Of a DNA stretch of 64,000 nt, positions 38,301-47,740 are shown in pieces. The notes under the pieces were generated by a model, which saw only the letters and a list, made by a program, of their open reading frames with translations, was not told the origin of the DNA and made no database searches. The DNA comes from Bilabrum cf. latius (Eukaryota; Bigyra: Bicosoecida; Bigyra; Bicosoecida): positions 1,364,001 through 1,428,000 of the forward strand of contig OZ237739.1 in NCBI GenBank assembly GCA_965178125.1. Reading direction: 5' to 3'. How positions within the stretch are numbered: the first letter of the stretch is position 1; every line of letters starts with the position of its first letter. Made by a program: the position numbers and the translations under genes.

Positions 38301-38641
38301 GCATGAGGGTGCAAAGCACCGGGGATGCCTCATCGTCGCCTGGGGGGGCAGGACAAGGGGGTGTGGACGATGCTGCGGGGAGCGGGGAGGAGGCAGAGGA
38401 TTCGTCCCGGCGCGTGATGGCGCTGAATGCACTGTCCACGTTTGCGGCGGCTGCTTCTGGGGAGCTTGCCCCCGTGGGCGAGGAGGAAAGCGCGGCCGAT
38501 CCTGGAGGCGAGGCCGCTGGAGAGGCGGAGGAGGATGAAGAAGAGGAGGAGGATATGACGACGAGTGGGCTCGCCAGCGATGACGAAGAGATGCTGGGGT
38601 GGGGCAGCAAGCAGACCACCCCCGAGGGGTCCGTCGTGTGA
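29307..38641 (+). CDS. ADCY10-like soluble adenylyl cyclase fused to PH, C2-like and cyclic-nucleotide phosphodiesterase domains
   Basis: 3,005 residues, predicted to both make and hydrolyse cyclic nucleotide. Exons: 29307..29404, 29556..30086, 30253..38641; introns 151 and 166 nt, phases fit (3,006 codons). The N-terminus MKFVEILASYLPSLIVEH matches ADCY10. C1 cyclase: D42 in LFADVSGFTKL and D92 in FKFAGDAM (metal Asp pair). C2 cyclase (about 275 to 450): VTVLFVNLGLKDHDLL, TTGVVFCGVVGS, FTVLGDTVNLSARL, as in ADCY10. P-loop GGFGTGKTTIL near 774 and VIMLDGCQ (Walker B-like). PH about 1425 to 1523 (WKNRHVVLTKTRLTMY). C2-like fold about 1570 to 1736. PDE about 2369 to 2860: YHSLQH, H2572-D in CHDLEHPGRTNAF-Q-VATESELA, ATDMGHHFEL, HACDISNPTR, DQTDQNK-like DREQTDQNKMS. 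Six TAGs (31520, 32108, 32327, 32579, 36710, 37373) read as Gln. The acidic tail ends in TGA. PH and C2 suggest membrane recruitment. Confidence 0.9.
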
Positions 38642-38785
38642 GCGAGTACTGTTGGCAAAGGACAGGCATCTTGCTAAATCGTTTAACAGAACACTCAACA
38701 GCGGGGATCTTTATCCCAGTCAGTCTTTCAGACCCGTCCGTTTGACCAAAGCCAGACTGGCGGCCTTTTGACGGGGGTTGTCCAC
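38642..38785. other. Spacer between the cyclase-PDE gene and the tandem array
   Basis: Unique sequence of 144 nt. It differs from the 278-nt flank that precedes the other array units, so it marks the left border of the array. Nothing else recognised. Confidence 0.5.
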
Positions 38786-38953
38786 GCAAGAACGGCGGGA
38801 CTTCTCGTGCTTTGCAGTGCTTCCGGTTTTCCAAACTGCATCGCACTGCTGCGAGATTCGCCGGCCAGCCCGACGGAAACTCTCACAAGCTACCACCAAC
38901 GAGAAACGAGAAGCTGAAACAAGCCAACAGAGACGTCGACGAGTGGACATATC

Positions 38954-38960
38954 TATATAA
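38954..38960 (+). promoter_or_regulatory. TATA box of array unit 1
   Basis: tatataa inside the conserved stretch catatctatataagccgta, 223 nt upstream of the ATG. The same element recurs at 41096, 43238, 45392 and 47525, so each copy carries its own core promoter. Confidence 0.6.
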
Positions 38961-39182
38961 GCCGTATTGCGTTCTATTGCATCGGCAATCCATTCTATAC
39001 TACCCATTTGCAGTCGCGTGAGGCGTGTCTCGACCTGGCATTCCGGCCTGGTGGCAAATCGCATCGAGTGCCAAGTATTGGCGAGACTGCTTCTGTCCAT
39101 GCCCCACCAAGTCCCCATCCACACATGGCGCAGCTAGTATATTCCTGGCGTTCAACTACCTACACTCTAAGCTGCAAGCAGC

Positions 39183-40649
39183 ATGGAGTGTAGTTTCGGT
39201 GCCGACTGCATCAACTACAACTGCTCGCGAGTGCATCCGGCAGGCCGCAAGCAGCTGTGCCACTACGGACATGACTGCACCAGCAGCAAGTGCAAGGCCA
39301 TGAGGCTGCATCCGAAGGCAGGGCATGGGGCGGCAGCGGCGGCCAGGGGCGCGGCGGGGGCCGGGCATGCGAAGCCATGCAAGTTCCGGGCAGGGTGCAC
39401 ACGGTACGGGTGCCACTTCGCACATCCCCCGGGGAGGCCCAGGGACTGCAAGCACGGCTTCGCGTGCCACGGCCGTGCCAGCGGTGCCTGTCCCTTCCTG
39501 CATCCTGCCGCCAGCGGGGCAGGTGCAGGTGCAGGTGCAGGTGCAGGCAGCGGGGCAGGTTCCATGGCGCTGGTGCCGTGTCGCAGGGCGGGGCATGCAG
39601 CCGCCGTGCGGGCTGCCCCTGGTGCCATGCACGGGCATGAGCATGTGCACGCAGGCACCAGCACATACACCAGCACCAGCAGCACCAGCACCAGCAGCAC
39701 GGAGGCTGTGAGCAGGCGTGTCGTGGTGCGGGACGTAGTGCCGGCGGCCCCACCTGCACGCACCCGTGTGGTGAAGCAGCGCAAGGTGATCGAGGCCTGT
39801 CTGTGCTTCGACACCACGGGCTCCATGTACAAGTACCTGGACGAGGTGCGCAAGGGACTGACCGACCTGGTCAGTGGCCTGGTGCGAGTGGCAGGCGAGA
39901 ACGACACGGACCTGCGGATCGGCATCATCGCGCATGGAGACTACGACACGAAGGAGACCAGCTACGTGATCAAGTTCCTGCCGCTGCTGTCAGTGGGCAG
40001 TGCCTCGATGGAGCCGGCCAAGCTGGAGGAGAACCTGGCTAACGTCCTCGCCTTCGTACGCACCGTAGGGCCTACGGGCGGCTGCACCTGGCCGGAGGCA
40101 TACGAGCTGGCGCTGAGCAAGGCCGCGCACAAGATGGGCTGGGGCCCGCACTCCCGCCGCGTCATGGTCATGGTGGGCGACGCCAACCCGCACGAGCCGG
40201 GCTACAAGTGCGGCGACTTCACCAACACCATCGACTGGCGCGAGCAGCTGGCCTGGCTGGCCAAGAAGAAGGTACGCATCTACGCCGTCAAGGCTGGGAA
40301 GTACGAGCGGTCTAGGCCGTTCTGGCAGAAGCTGGCCGACGACACGGGCGGCAGGAGGCTGGACGTGTCCGACATGGAGACAGTGCCCGACCTGATGGTG
40401 ATGGCCGTGGCGCGCGAGATGGGCGACAAGGCCTTCAGGGCGTGCACGCGGCGCATCCAGGAGCGCAGGGGCGGCGGGGCCTTCCGTGGCGAGCTGGCGG
40501 CGGGCTACAGGCTGATCGAGATGGTGGAGGTGGTGCGGCGGACCCGAGTGGTGGCGAGGCCCGGAGCAGGGGCACGGCCAGGGCCAGGGCCAGGGGCAGC
40601 GAGGGGTGGCGCGGCGGGGCACGGCAAGGGTCGGGGGCACGGTGCGTGA
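39183..40649 (+). CDS. CCCH zinc-finger / von Willebrand A domain protein, array copy 1 (type DTKET/CTW)
   Basis: 488 residues, single exon, TGA stop, no TAG. N-terminal ~110 residues carry four CCCH fingers of the Nab2/ZC3H14 spacing (C-x5-C-x4-C-x3-H: CSFGADCINYNCSRVH; CHYGHDC..; CKFRAGCTRYGCHFAH; CKHGFACHGRASGACPFLH), which in that family bind poly(A) or A-rich RNA. A (Gly-Ala)n linker and a Thr/Ser repeat lead to a vWA domain (about 205 to 430) with the MIDAS start D210-TTGS and AWKH-type features shared with the alpha-kinase VwkA group (RIGIIAHGDY, TGG..PEAYELAL). In this copy the loop after GDY reads DTKETSY and the third metal loop reads GGCTWPEAY, so the Asp of the usual GGGDAPE is missing. 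The tail is Pro/Gly/Ala/Arg-rich. Role unknown; RNA-linked adaptor is inference. Confidence 0.9.
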   Translation: MECSFGADCINYNCSRVHPAGRKQLCHYGHDCTSSKCKAMRLHPKAGHGAAAAARGAAGAGHAKPCKFRAGCTRYGCHFAHPPGRPRDCKHGFACHGRASGACPFLHPAASGAGAGAGAGAGSGAGSMALVPCRRAGHAAAVRAAPGAMHGHEHVHAGTSTYTSTSSTSTSSTEAVSRRVVVRDVVPAAPPARTRVVKQRKVIEACLCFDTTGSMYKYLDEVRKGLTDLVSGLVRVAGENDTDLRIGIIAHGDYDTKETSYVIKFLPLLSVGSASMEPAKLEENLANVLAFVRTVGPTGGCTWPEAYELALSKAAHKMGWGPHSRRVMVMVGDANPHEPGYKCGDFTNTIDWREQLAWLAKKKVRIYAVKAGKYERSRPFWQKLADDTGGRRLDVSDMETVPDLMVMAVAREMGDKAFRACTRRIQERRGGGAFRGELAAGYRLIEMVEVVRRTRVVARPGAGARPGPGPGAARGGAAGHGKGRGHGA

Positions 40650-41095
40650 GCAGGTTGGGGAGGTGCTGTACCGGCGCTGTTTGCGATTGAGGCTCCCCGG
40701 GTTCATGTGGGTGTATGGAATGAATGTTGTTGCAGAGTACTCGCTGGTCCTTCCATGTCGCGGTGTGTTCCTTCAGCCCCTTCCAATCTGGCCTGGCTCA
40801 TACATCAAGTCTGGTGTCCTTCATTCTGGCAGTAGATTGCTCTCCGCCAAGGCATGGGGGCTTGCGCCTTGATGGTGGTCTCCACCCTCTGGACTTCAGT
40901 CTATACGGCTGGTGGTAGCATTGACTTGCAAGAACGGCGGGACTTCTCGTGCTTTGCAGTGCTTCCGGTTTTCCAAACTGCATCGCACTGCTGCGAGATT
41001 CGCCGGCCAGCCCGACGGAAACTCTCACAAGCTACCACCAACGAGAAACGAGAAGCTGAAACAAGCCAACAGAGACGTCGACGAGTGGACATATC

Positions 41096-41102
41096 TATAT
41101 AA
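41096..41102 (+). promoter_or_regulatory. TATA box of array unit 2
   Basis: tatataa at the same offset from the ATG as in unit 1. Confidence 0.6.
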
Positions 41103-41324
41103 GCCGTATTGCGTTCTATTGCATCGGCAATCCATTCTATACTACCCATTTGCAGTCGCGTGAGGCGTGTCTCGACCTGGCATTCCGGCCTGGTGGCAAA
41201 TCGCATCGAGTGCCAAGTATTGGCGAGACTGCTTCTGTCCATGCCCCACCAAGTCCCCATCCACACATGGCGCAGCTAGTATATTCCTGGCGTTCAACTA
41301 CCTACACTCTAAGCTGCAAGCAGC

Positions 41325-42791
41325 ATGGAGTGTAGTTTCGGTGCCGACTGCATCAACTACAACTGCTCGCGAGTGCATCCGGCAGGCCGCAAGCAGCTGT
41401 GCCACTACGGACATGACTGCACCAGCAGCAAGTGCAAGGCCATGAGGCTGCATCCGAAGGCAGGGCATGGGGCGGCAGCGGCGGCCAGGGGCGCGGCGGG
41501 GGCCGGGCATGCGAAGCCATGCAAGTTCCGGGCAGGGTGCACACGGTACGGGTGCCACTTCGCACATCCCCCGGGGAGGCCCAGGGACTGCAAGCACGGC
41601 TTCGCGTGCCACGGCCGTGCCAGCGGTGCCTGTCCCTTCCTGCATCCTGCCGCCAGCGGGGCAGGTGCAGGTGCAGGTGCAGGTGCAGGCAGCGGGGCAG
41701 GTTCCATGGCGCTGGTGCCGTGTCGCAGGGCGGGGCATGCAGCCGCCGTGCGGGCTGCCCCTGGTGCCATGCACGGGCATGAGCATGTGCACGCAGGCAC
41801 CAGCACATACACCAGCACCAGCAGCACCAGCACCAGCAGCACGGAGGCTGTGAGCAGGCGTGTCGTGGTGCGGGACGTGGTGCCGGCGGCCCCACCTGCA
41901 CGCACCCGTGTGGTGAAGCAGCGCAAGGTGATCGAGGCCTGTCTGTGCTTCGACACCACGGGCTCCATGTACAAGTACCTGGACGAGGTGCGCAAGGGAC
42001 TGGCCGACCTGGTCAGTGGCCTGGTGCGAGTGGCAGGCGAGAACGACACGGACCTGCGGATCGGCATCATCGCGCATGGAGACTACTGCGACAAGGGCTC
42101 CAGCTACGTGATCAAGTTCCTGCCGCTGCTGTCAGTGGGCAGTGCCTCGATGGAGCCGGCCAAGCTGGAGGAGAACCTGGCTAACGTCCTCGCCTTCGTC
42201 CGCACCGTGGGGCCCACAGGTGGAGGTGACGCCCCGGAGGCATACGAGCTGGCGCTGAGCAAGGCCGCGCACAAGATGGGCTGGGGCCCGCACTCCCGCC
42301 GCGTCATGGTCATGGTGGGCGACGCCAACCCGCACGAGCCGGGCTACAAGTGCGGCGACTTCACCAACACCATCGACTGGCGCGAGCAGCTGGCCTGGCT
42401 GGCCAAGAAGAAGGTACGCATCTACGCCGTCAAGGCTGGGAAGTACGAGCGGTCTAGGCCGTTCTGGCAGAAGCTGGCCGACGACACGGGCGGCAGGAGG
42501 CTGGACGTGTCCGACATGGAGACAGTGCCCGACCTGATGGTGATGGCCGTGGCGCGCGAGATGGGCGACAAGGCCTTCAGGGCGTGCACGCGGCGCATCC
42601 AGGAGCGCAGGGGCGGCGGGGCCTTCCGTGGCGAGCTGGCGGCGGGCTACAGGCTGATCGAGACGGTGGAGGTGGTGCGGCGGACCCGAGTGGTGGCGAG
42701 GCCCGGAGCAGGGGCACGGCCAGGGCCAGGGCCAGGGGCAGCGAGGGGTGGCGCGGCGGGGCACGGCAAGGGTCGGGGGCACGGTGCGTGA
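41325..42791 (+). CDS. CCCH zinc-finger / vWA protein, array copy 2 (type CDKGS/GDA)
   Basis: 488 residues, almost identical to copy 1 outside two patches. After GDY it reads CDKGSSY, and the third vWA loop reads GGGDAPEAYE, the form expected for this vWA group with an acidic residue available to the metal site. Synonymous changes cluster around the second patch (gtccgcaccgtggggcccacaggt versus gtacgcaccgtagggcctacgggc, shown here only as short pieces), pointing to replacement of a block rather than single substitutions. Four CCCH fingers intact; TGA stop. Confidence 0.9.
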   Translation: MECSFGADCINYNCSRVHPAGRKQLCHYGHDCTSSKCKAMRLHPKAGHGAAAAARGAAGAGHAKPCKFRAGCTRYGCHFAHPPGRPRDCKHGFACHGRASGACPFLHPAASGAGAGAGAGAGSGAGSMALVPCRRAGHAAAVRAAPGAMHGHEHVHAGTSTYTSTSSTSTSSTEAVSRRVVVRDVVPAAPPARTRVVKQRKVIEACLCFDTTGSMYKYLDEVRKGLADLVSGLVRVAGENDTDLRIGIIAHGDYCDKGSSYVIKFLPLLSVGSASMEPAKLEENLANVLAFVRTVGPTGGGDAPEAYELALSKAAHKMGWGPHSRRVMVMVGDANPHEPGYKCGDFTNTIDWREQLAWLAKKKVRIYAVKAGKYERSRPFWQKLADDTGGRRLDVSDMETVPDLMVMAVAREMGDKAFRACTRRIQERRGGGAFRGELAAGYRLIETVEVVRRTRVVARPGAGARPGPGPGAARGGAAGHGKGRGHGA

Positions 42792-43237
42792 GCAGGTTGG
42801 GGAGGTGCTGTACCGGCGCTGTTTGCGATTGAGGCTCCCCGGGTTCATGTGGGTGTATGGAATGAATGTTGTTGCAGAGTACTCGCTGGTCCTTCCATGT
42901 CGCGGTGTGTTCCTTCAGCCCCTTCCAATCTGGCCTGGCTCATACATCAAGTCTGGTGTCCTTCATTCTGGCAGTAGATTGCTCTCCGCCAAGGCATGGG
43001 GGCTTGCGCCTTGATGGTGGTCTCCACCCTCTGGACTTCAGTCTATACGGCTGGTGGTAGCATTGACTTGCAAGAACGGCGGGACTTCTCGTGCTTTGCA
43101 GTGCTTCCGGTTTTCCAAACTGCATCGCACTGCTGCGAGATTCGCCGGCCAGCCCGACGGAAACTCTCACAAGCTACCACCAACGAGAAACGAGAAGCTG
43201 AAACAAGCCAACAGAGACGTCGACGAGTGGACATATC

Positions 43238-43244
43238 TATATAA
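43238..43244 (+). promoter_or_regulatory. TATA box of array unit 3
   Basis: tatataa at the conserved offset upstream of the copy 3 ATG. Confidence 0.6.
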
Positions 43245-43466
43245 GCCGTATTGCGTTCTATTGCATCGGCAATCCATTCTATACTACCCATTTGCAGTCG
43301 CGTGAGGCGTGTCTCGACCTGGCATTCCGGCCTGGTGGCAAATCGCATCGAGTGCCAAGTATTGGCGAGACTGCTTCTGTCCATGCCCCACCAAGTCCCC
43401 ATCCACACATGGCGCAGCTAGTATATTCCTGGCGTTCAACTACCTACACTCTAAGCTGCAAGCAGC

Positions 43467-44945
43467 ATGGAGTGTAGTTTCGGTGCCGACTGCATCAACT
43501 ACAACTGCTCGCGAGTGCATCCGGCAGGCCGCAAGCAGCTGTGCCACTACGGACATGACTGCACCAGCAGCAAGTGCAAGGCCATGAGGCTGCATCCGAA
43601 GGCAGGGCATGGGGCGGCAGCGGCGGCCAGGGGCGCGGCGGGGGCCGGGCATGCGAAGCCATGCAAGTTCCGGGCAGGGTGCACACGGTACGGGTGCCAC
43701 TTCGCACATCCCCCGGGGAGGCCCAGGGACTGCAAGCACGGCTTCGCGTGCCACGGCCGTGCCAGCGGTGCCTGTCCCTTCCTGCATCCTGCCGCCAGCG
43801 GGGCAGGTGCAGGTGCAGGTGCAGGTGCAGGCAGCGGGGCAGGTTCCATGGCGCTGGTGCCGTGTCGCAGGGCGGGGCATGCAGCCGCCGTGCGGGCTGC
43901 CCCTGGTGCCATGCACGGGCATGAGCATGTGCACGCAGGCACCAGCACATACACCAGCACCAGCAGCACATACACCAGCACCAGCACCAGCAGCACGGAG
44001 GCTGTGAGCAGGCGTGTCGTGGTGCGGGACGTAGTGCCGGCGGCCCCACCTGCACGCACCCGTGTGGTGAAGCAGCGCAAGGTGATCGAGGCCTGTCTGT
44101 GCTTCGACACCACGGGCTCCATGTACAAGTACCTGGACGAGGTGCGCAAGGGACTGGCCGACCTGGTCAGTGGCCTGGTGCGAGTGGCAGGCGAGAACGA
44201 CACAGACCTGCGGATCGGCATCATCGCGCATGGGGACTACTGCGACAAGGGCTCCAGCTACGTGATCAAGTTCCTGCCGCTGCTGTCAGTGGGCAGTGCC
44301 TCGATGGAGCCGGCCAAGCTGGAGGAGAACCTGGCTAACGTCCTCGCCTTCGTCCGCACCGTGGGGCCCACAGGTGGAGGTGACGCCCCGGAGGCATACG
44401 AGCTGGCGCTGAGCAAGGCCGCGCACAAGATGGGCTGGGGCCCGCACTCCCGCCGCGTCATGGTCATGGTGGGCGACGCCAACCCGCACGAGCCGGGCTA
44501 CAAGTGCGGCGACTTCACCAACACCATCGACTGGCGCGAGCAGCTGGCCTGGCTGGCCAAGAAGAAGGTACGCATCTACGCCGTCAAGGCTGGGAAGCAC
44601 GAGCGGTCTAGGCCGTTCTGGCAGAAGCTGGCCGACGACACGGGCGGCAGGAGGCTGGACGTGTCCGACATGGAGACAGTGCCCGACCTGATGGTGATGG
44701 CCGTGGCGCGCGAGATGGGCGACAAGGCCTTCAGGGCGTGCACGCGGCGCATCCAGGAGCGCAGGGGCGGCGGGGCCTTCCGTGGCGAGCTGGCGGCGGG
44801 CTACAGGCTGATCGAGACGGTGGAGGTGGTGCGGCGGACCCGAGTGGTGGCGAGGCCCGGAGCAGGGGCACGGCCAGGGCCAGGGCCAGGGGCAGCGAGG
44901 GGTGGCGCGGCGGGGCACGGCAAGGGTCGGGGGCACGGTGCGTGA
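43467..44945 (+). CDS. CCCH zinc-finger / vWA protein, array copy 3 (type CDKGS/GDA)
   Basis: 492 residues. Same vWA type as copy 2 (CDKGSSY with GGGDAPEAYE). The Thr/Ser-rich linker is four residues longer through an extra YTST-like unit, made by expansion of an accagc/acatac repeat. One distinctive change, AGKHERS instead of AGKYERS, lies in the vWA domain. Four fingers intact; TGA stop. Confidence 0.9.
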   Translation: MECSFGADCINYNCSRVHPAGRKQLCHYGHDCTSSKCKAMRLHPKAGHGAAAAARGAAGAGHAKPCKFRAGCTRYGCHFAHPPGRPRDCKHGFACHGRASGACPFLHPAASGAGAGAGAGAGSGAGSMALVPCRRAGHAAAVRAAPGAMHGHEHVHAGTSTYTSTSSTYTSTSTSSTEAVSRRVVVRDVVPAAPPARTRVVKQRKVIEACLCFDTTGSMYKYLDEVRKGLADLVSGLVRVAGENDTDLRIGIIAHGDYCDKGSSYVIKFLPLLSVGSASMEPAKLEENLANVLAFVRTVGPTGGGDAPEAYELALSKAAHKMGWGPHSRRVMVMVGDANPHEPGYKCGDFTNTIDWREQLAWLAKKKVRIYAVKAGKHERSRPFWQKLADDTGGRRLDVSDMETVPDLMVMAVAREMGDKAFRACTRRIQERRGGGAFRGELAAGYRLIETVEVVRRTRVVARPGAGARPGPGPGAARGGAAGHGKGRGHGA

Positions 44946-45391
44946 GCAGGTTGGGGAGGTGCTGTACCGGCGCTGTTTGCGATTGAGGCTCCCCGGGTTC
45001 ATGTGGGTGTATGGAATGAATGTTGTTGCAGAGTACTCGCTGGTCCTTCCATGTCGCGGTGTGTTCCTTCAGACCCTTCCAATCTGGCCTGGCTCATACA
45101 TCAAGTCTGGTGTCCTTCATTCTGGCAGTAGATTGCTCTCCGCCAAGGCATGGGGGCTTGCGCCTTGATGGTGGTCTCCACCCTCTGGACTTCAGTCTAT
45201 ACGGCTGGTGGTAGCATTGACTTGCAAGAACGGCGGGACTTCTCGTGCTTTGCAGTGCTTCCGGTTTTCCAAACTGCATCGCACTGCTGCGAGATTCGCC
45301 GGCCAGCCCGACGGAAACTCTCACAAGCTACCACCAACGAGAAACGAGAAGCTGAAACAAGCCAACAGAGACGTCGACGAGTGGACATATC

Positions 45392-45398
45392 TATATAA
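45392..45398 (+). promoter_or_regulatory. TATA box of array unit 4
   Basis: tatataa at the conserved offset upstream of the copy 4 ATG; the sequence just downstream has a two-base change (cggtgatcc for cggcaatcc). Confidence 0.6.
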
Positions 45399-45620
45399 GC
45401 CGTATTGCGTTCTATTGCATCGGTGATCCATTCTATACTACCCATTTGCAGTCGCGTGAGGCGTGTCTCGACCTGGCATTCCGGCCTGGTGGCAAATCGC
45501 ATCGAATGCCAAGTATTGGCGAGACTGCTTCTGTCCATGCCCCACCAAGTCCCCATCCACACATGGCGCAGCTAGTATATTCCTGGCGTTCAACTACCTA
45601 CACTCTAAGCTGCAAGCAGC

Positions 45621-47078
45621 ATGGAGTGTAGTTTCGGTGCCGACTGCATCAACTACAACTGCTCGCGAGTGCATCCGGCAGGCCGCAAGCAGCTGTGCCA
45701 CTACGGACATGACTGCACCAGCAGCAAGTGCAAGGCCATGAGGCTGCATCCGAAGGCAGGGCATGGGGCGGCAGCGGCGGCCAGGGGCGCGGCGGGGGCC
45801 GGGCATGCGAAGCCATGCAAGTTCCGGGCAGGGTGCACACGGTACGGGTGCCACTTCGCACATCCCCCGGGGAGGCCCAGGGACTGCAAGCACGGCTTCG
45901 CGTGCCACGGCCGTGCCAGCGGTGCCTGTCCCTTCCTGCATCCTGCCGCCAGCGGGGCAGGTGCAGGTGCAGGTGCAGGCAGCGGGGCAGGTTCCATGGC
46001 GCTGGTGCCGTGTCGCAGGGCGGGGCATGCAGCCGCCGTGCGGGCTGCCCCTGGTGCCATGCACGGGCATGAGCATGTGCACGCAGGCACCAGCACATAC
46101 ACCAGCACATACACCAGCACCAGCAGCACGGAGGCTGTGAGCAGGCGTGTCGTGGTGCGGGACGTAGTGCCGGCGGCCCCACCTGCACGCACCCGTGTGG
46201 TGAAGCAGCGCAAGGTGATCGAGGCCTGTCTGTGCTTCGACACCACGGGCTCCATGTACAAGTACCTGGACGAGGTGCGCAAGGGACTGGCCGACCTGGT
46301 CAGTGGCCTGGTGCGAGTGGCAGGCGAGAACGACACGGACCTGCGGATCGGCATCATCGCGCATGGGGACTACGACACGAAGGAGACCAGCTACGTGATC
46401 AAGTTCCTGCCGCTGCTGTCAGTGGGCAGTGCCTCGATGGAGCCTGCCAAGCTGGAGGAGAACCTGGCTAACGTCCTCGCCTTCGTACGCACCGTGGGGC
46501 CTACGGGCGGCTGCACCTGGCCGGAGGCATACGAGCTGGCGCTGAGCAAGGCCGCGCACAAGATGGGCTGGGGCCCGCACTCCCGCCGCGTCATGGTCAT
46601 GGTGGGCGACGCCAACCCGCATGAGCCGGGCTACAAGTGCGGCGACTTCACCAACACCATCGACTGGCGCGAGCAGCTGGCCTGGCTGGCCAAGAAGAAG
46701 GTACGCATCTACGCCGTCAAGGCTGGGAAGTACGAGCGGTCTAGGCCGTTCTGGCAGAAGCTGGCCGACGACACGGGCGGCAGGAGGCTGGACGTGTCCG
46801 ACATGGAGACAGTGCCCGACCTGATGGTGATGGCCGTGGCGCGCGAGATGGGCGACAAGGCCTTCAGGGCGTGCACGCGGCGCATCCAGGAGCGCAGGGG
46901 CGGCGGGGCCTTCCGTGGCGAGCTGGCGGCGGGCTACAGGCTGATCGAGACGGTGGAGGTGGTGCGGCGGACCCGAGTGGTGGCGAGGCCCGGAGCAGGG
47001 GCACGGCCAGGGCCAGGGCCAGGGGCAGCGAGGGGTGGCGCGGCGGGGCACGGCAAGGGTCGGGGGCACGGTGCGTGA
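45621..47078 (+). CDS. CCCH zinc-finger / vWA protein, array copy 4 (type DTKET/CTW)
   Basis: 485 residues. The vWA type returns to that of copy 1 (DTKETSY with GGCTWPEAY). It has a shorter (Gly-Ala)n linker and a TSTYTSTYTSTSST linker shared with copy 5. Four fingers intact; TGA stop. Copies 4 and 5 share several silent changes, such as gagcctgcc for gagccggcc, so they are the closest pair by linker and silent sites. Confidence 0.9.
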   Translation: MECSFGADCINYNCSRVHPAGRKQLCHYGHDCTSSKCKAMRLHPKAGHGAAAAARGAAGAGHAKPCKFRAGCTRYGCHFAHPPGRPRDCKHGFACHGRASGACPFLHPAASGAGAGAGAGSGAGSMALVPCRRAGHAAAVRAAPGAMHGHEHVHAGTSTYTSTYTSTSSTEAVSRRVVVRDVVPAAPPARTRVVKQRKVIEACLCFDTTGSMYKYLDEVRKGLADLVSGLVRVAGENDTDLRIGIIAHGDYDTKETSYVIKFLPLLSVGSASMEPAKLEENLANVLAFVRTVGPTGGCTWPEAYELALSKAAHKMGWGPHSRRVMVMVGDANPHEPGYKCGDFTNTIDWREQLAWLAKKKVRIYAVKAGKYERSRPFWQKLADDTGGRRLDVSDMETVPDLMVMAVAREMGDKAFRACTRRIQERRGGGAFRGELAAGYRLIETVEVVRRTRVVARPGAGARPGPGPGAARGGAAGHGKGRGHGA

Positions 47079-47524
47079 GCAGGTTGGGGAGGTGCTGTAC
47101 CGGCGCTGTTTGCGATTGAGGCTCCCCGGGTTCATGTGGGTGTATGGAATGAATGTTGTTGCAGAGTACTCGCTGGTCCTTCCATGTCGCGGTGTGTTCC
47201 TTCAGACCCTTCCAATCTGGCCTGGCTCATACATCAAGTCTGGTGTCCTTCATTCTGGCAGTAGATTGCTCTCCGCCAAGGCATGGGGGCTTGCGCCTTG
47301 ATGGTGGTCTCCACCCTCTGGACTTCAGTCTATACGGCTGGTGGTAGCATTGACTTGCAAGAACGGCGGGACTTCTCGTGCTTTGCAGTGCTTCCGGTTT
47401 TCCAAACTGCATCGCACTGCTGCGAGATTCGCCGGCCAGCCCGACGGAAACTCTCACAAGCTACCACCAACGAGAAACGAGAAGCTGAAACAAGCCAACA
47501 GAGACGTCGACGAGTGGACATATC

Positions 47525-47531
47525 TATATAA
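47525..47531 (+). promoter_or_regulatory. TATA box of array unit 5
   Basis: tatataa; about 65 nt downstream this unit lacks 13 nt found in the other units, a deletion between short cctgg repeats. Confidence 0.6.
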
Positions 47532-47740
47532 GCCGTATTGCGTTCTATTGCATCGGCGATCCATTCTATACTACCCATTTGCAGTCGCGTGAGGCGTGTC
47601 TCGGCCTGGTGGCAAATCGCATCGAATGCCAAGTATTGGCGAGACTGCTTCTGTCCATGCCCCACCAAGTCCCCATCCACACATGGCGCAGCTAGTATAT
47701 TCCTGGCGTTCAACTACCTACACTCTAAGCTGCAAGCAGC

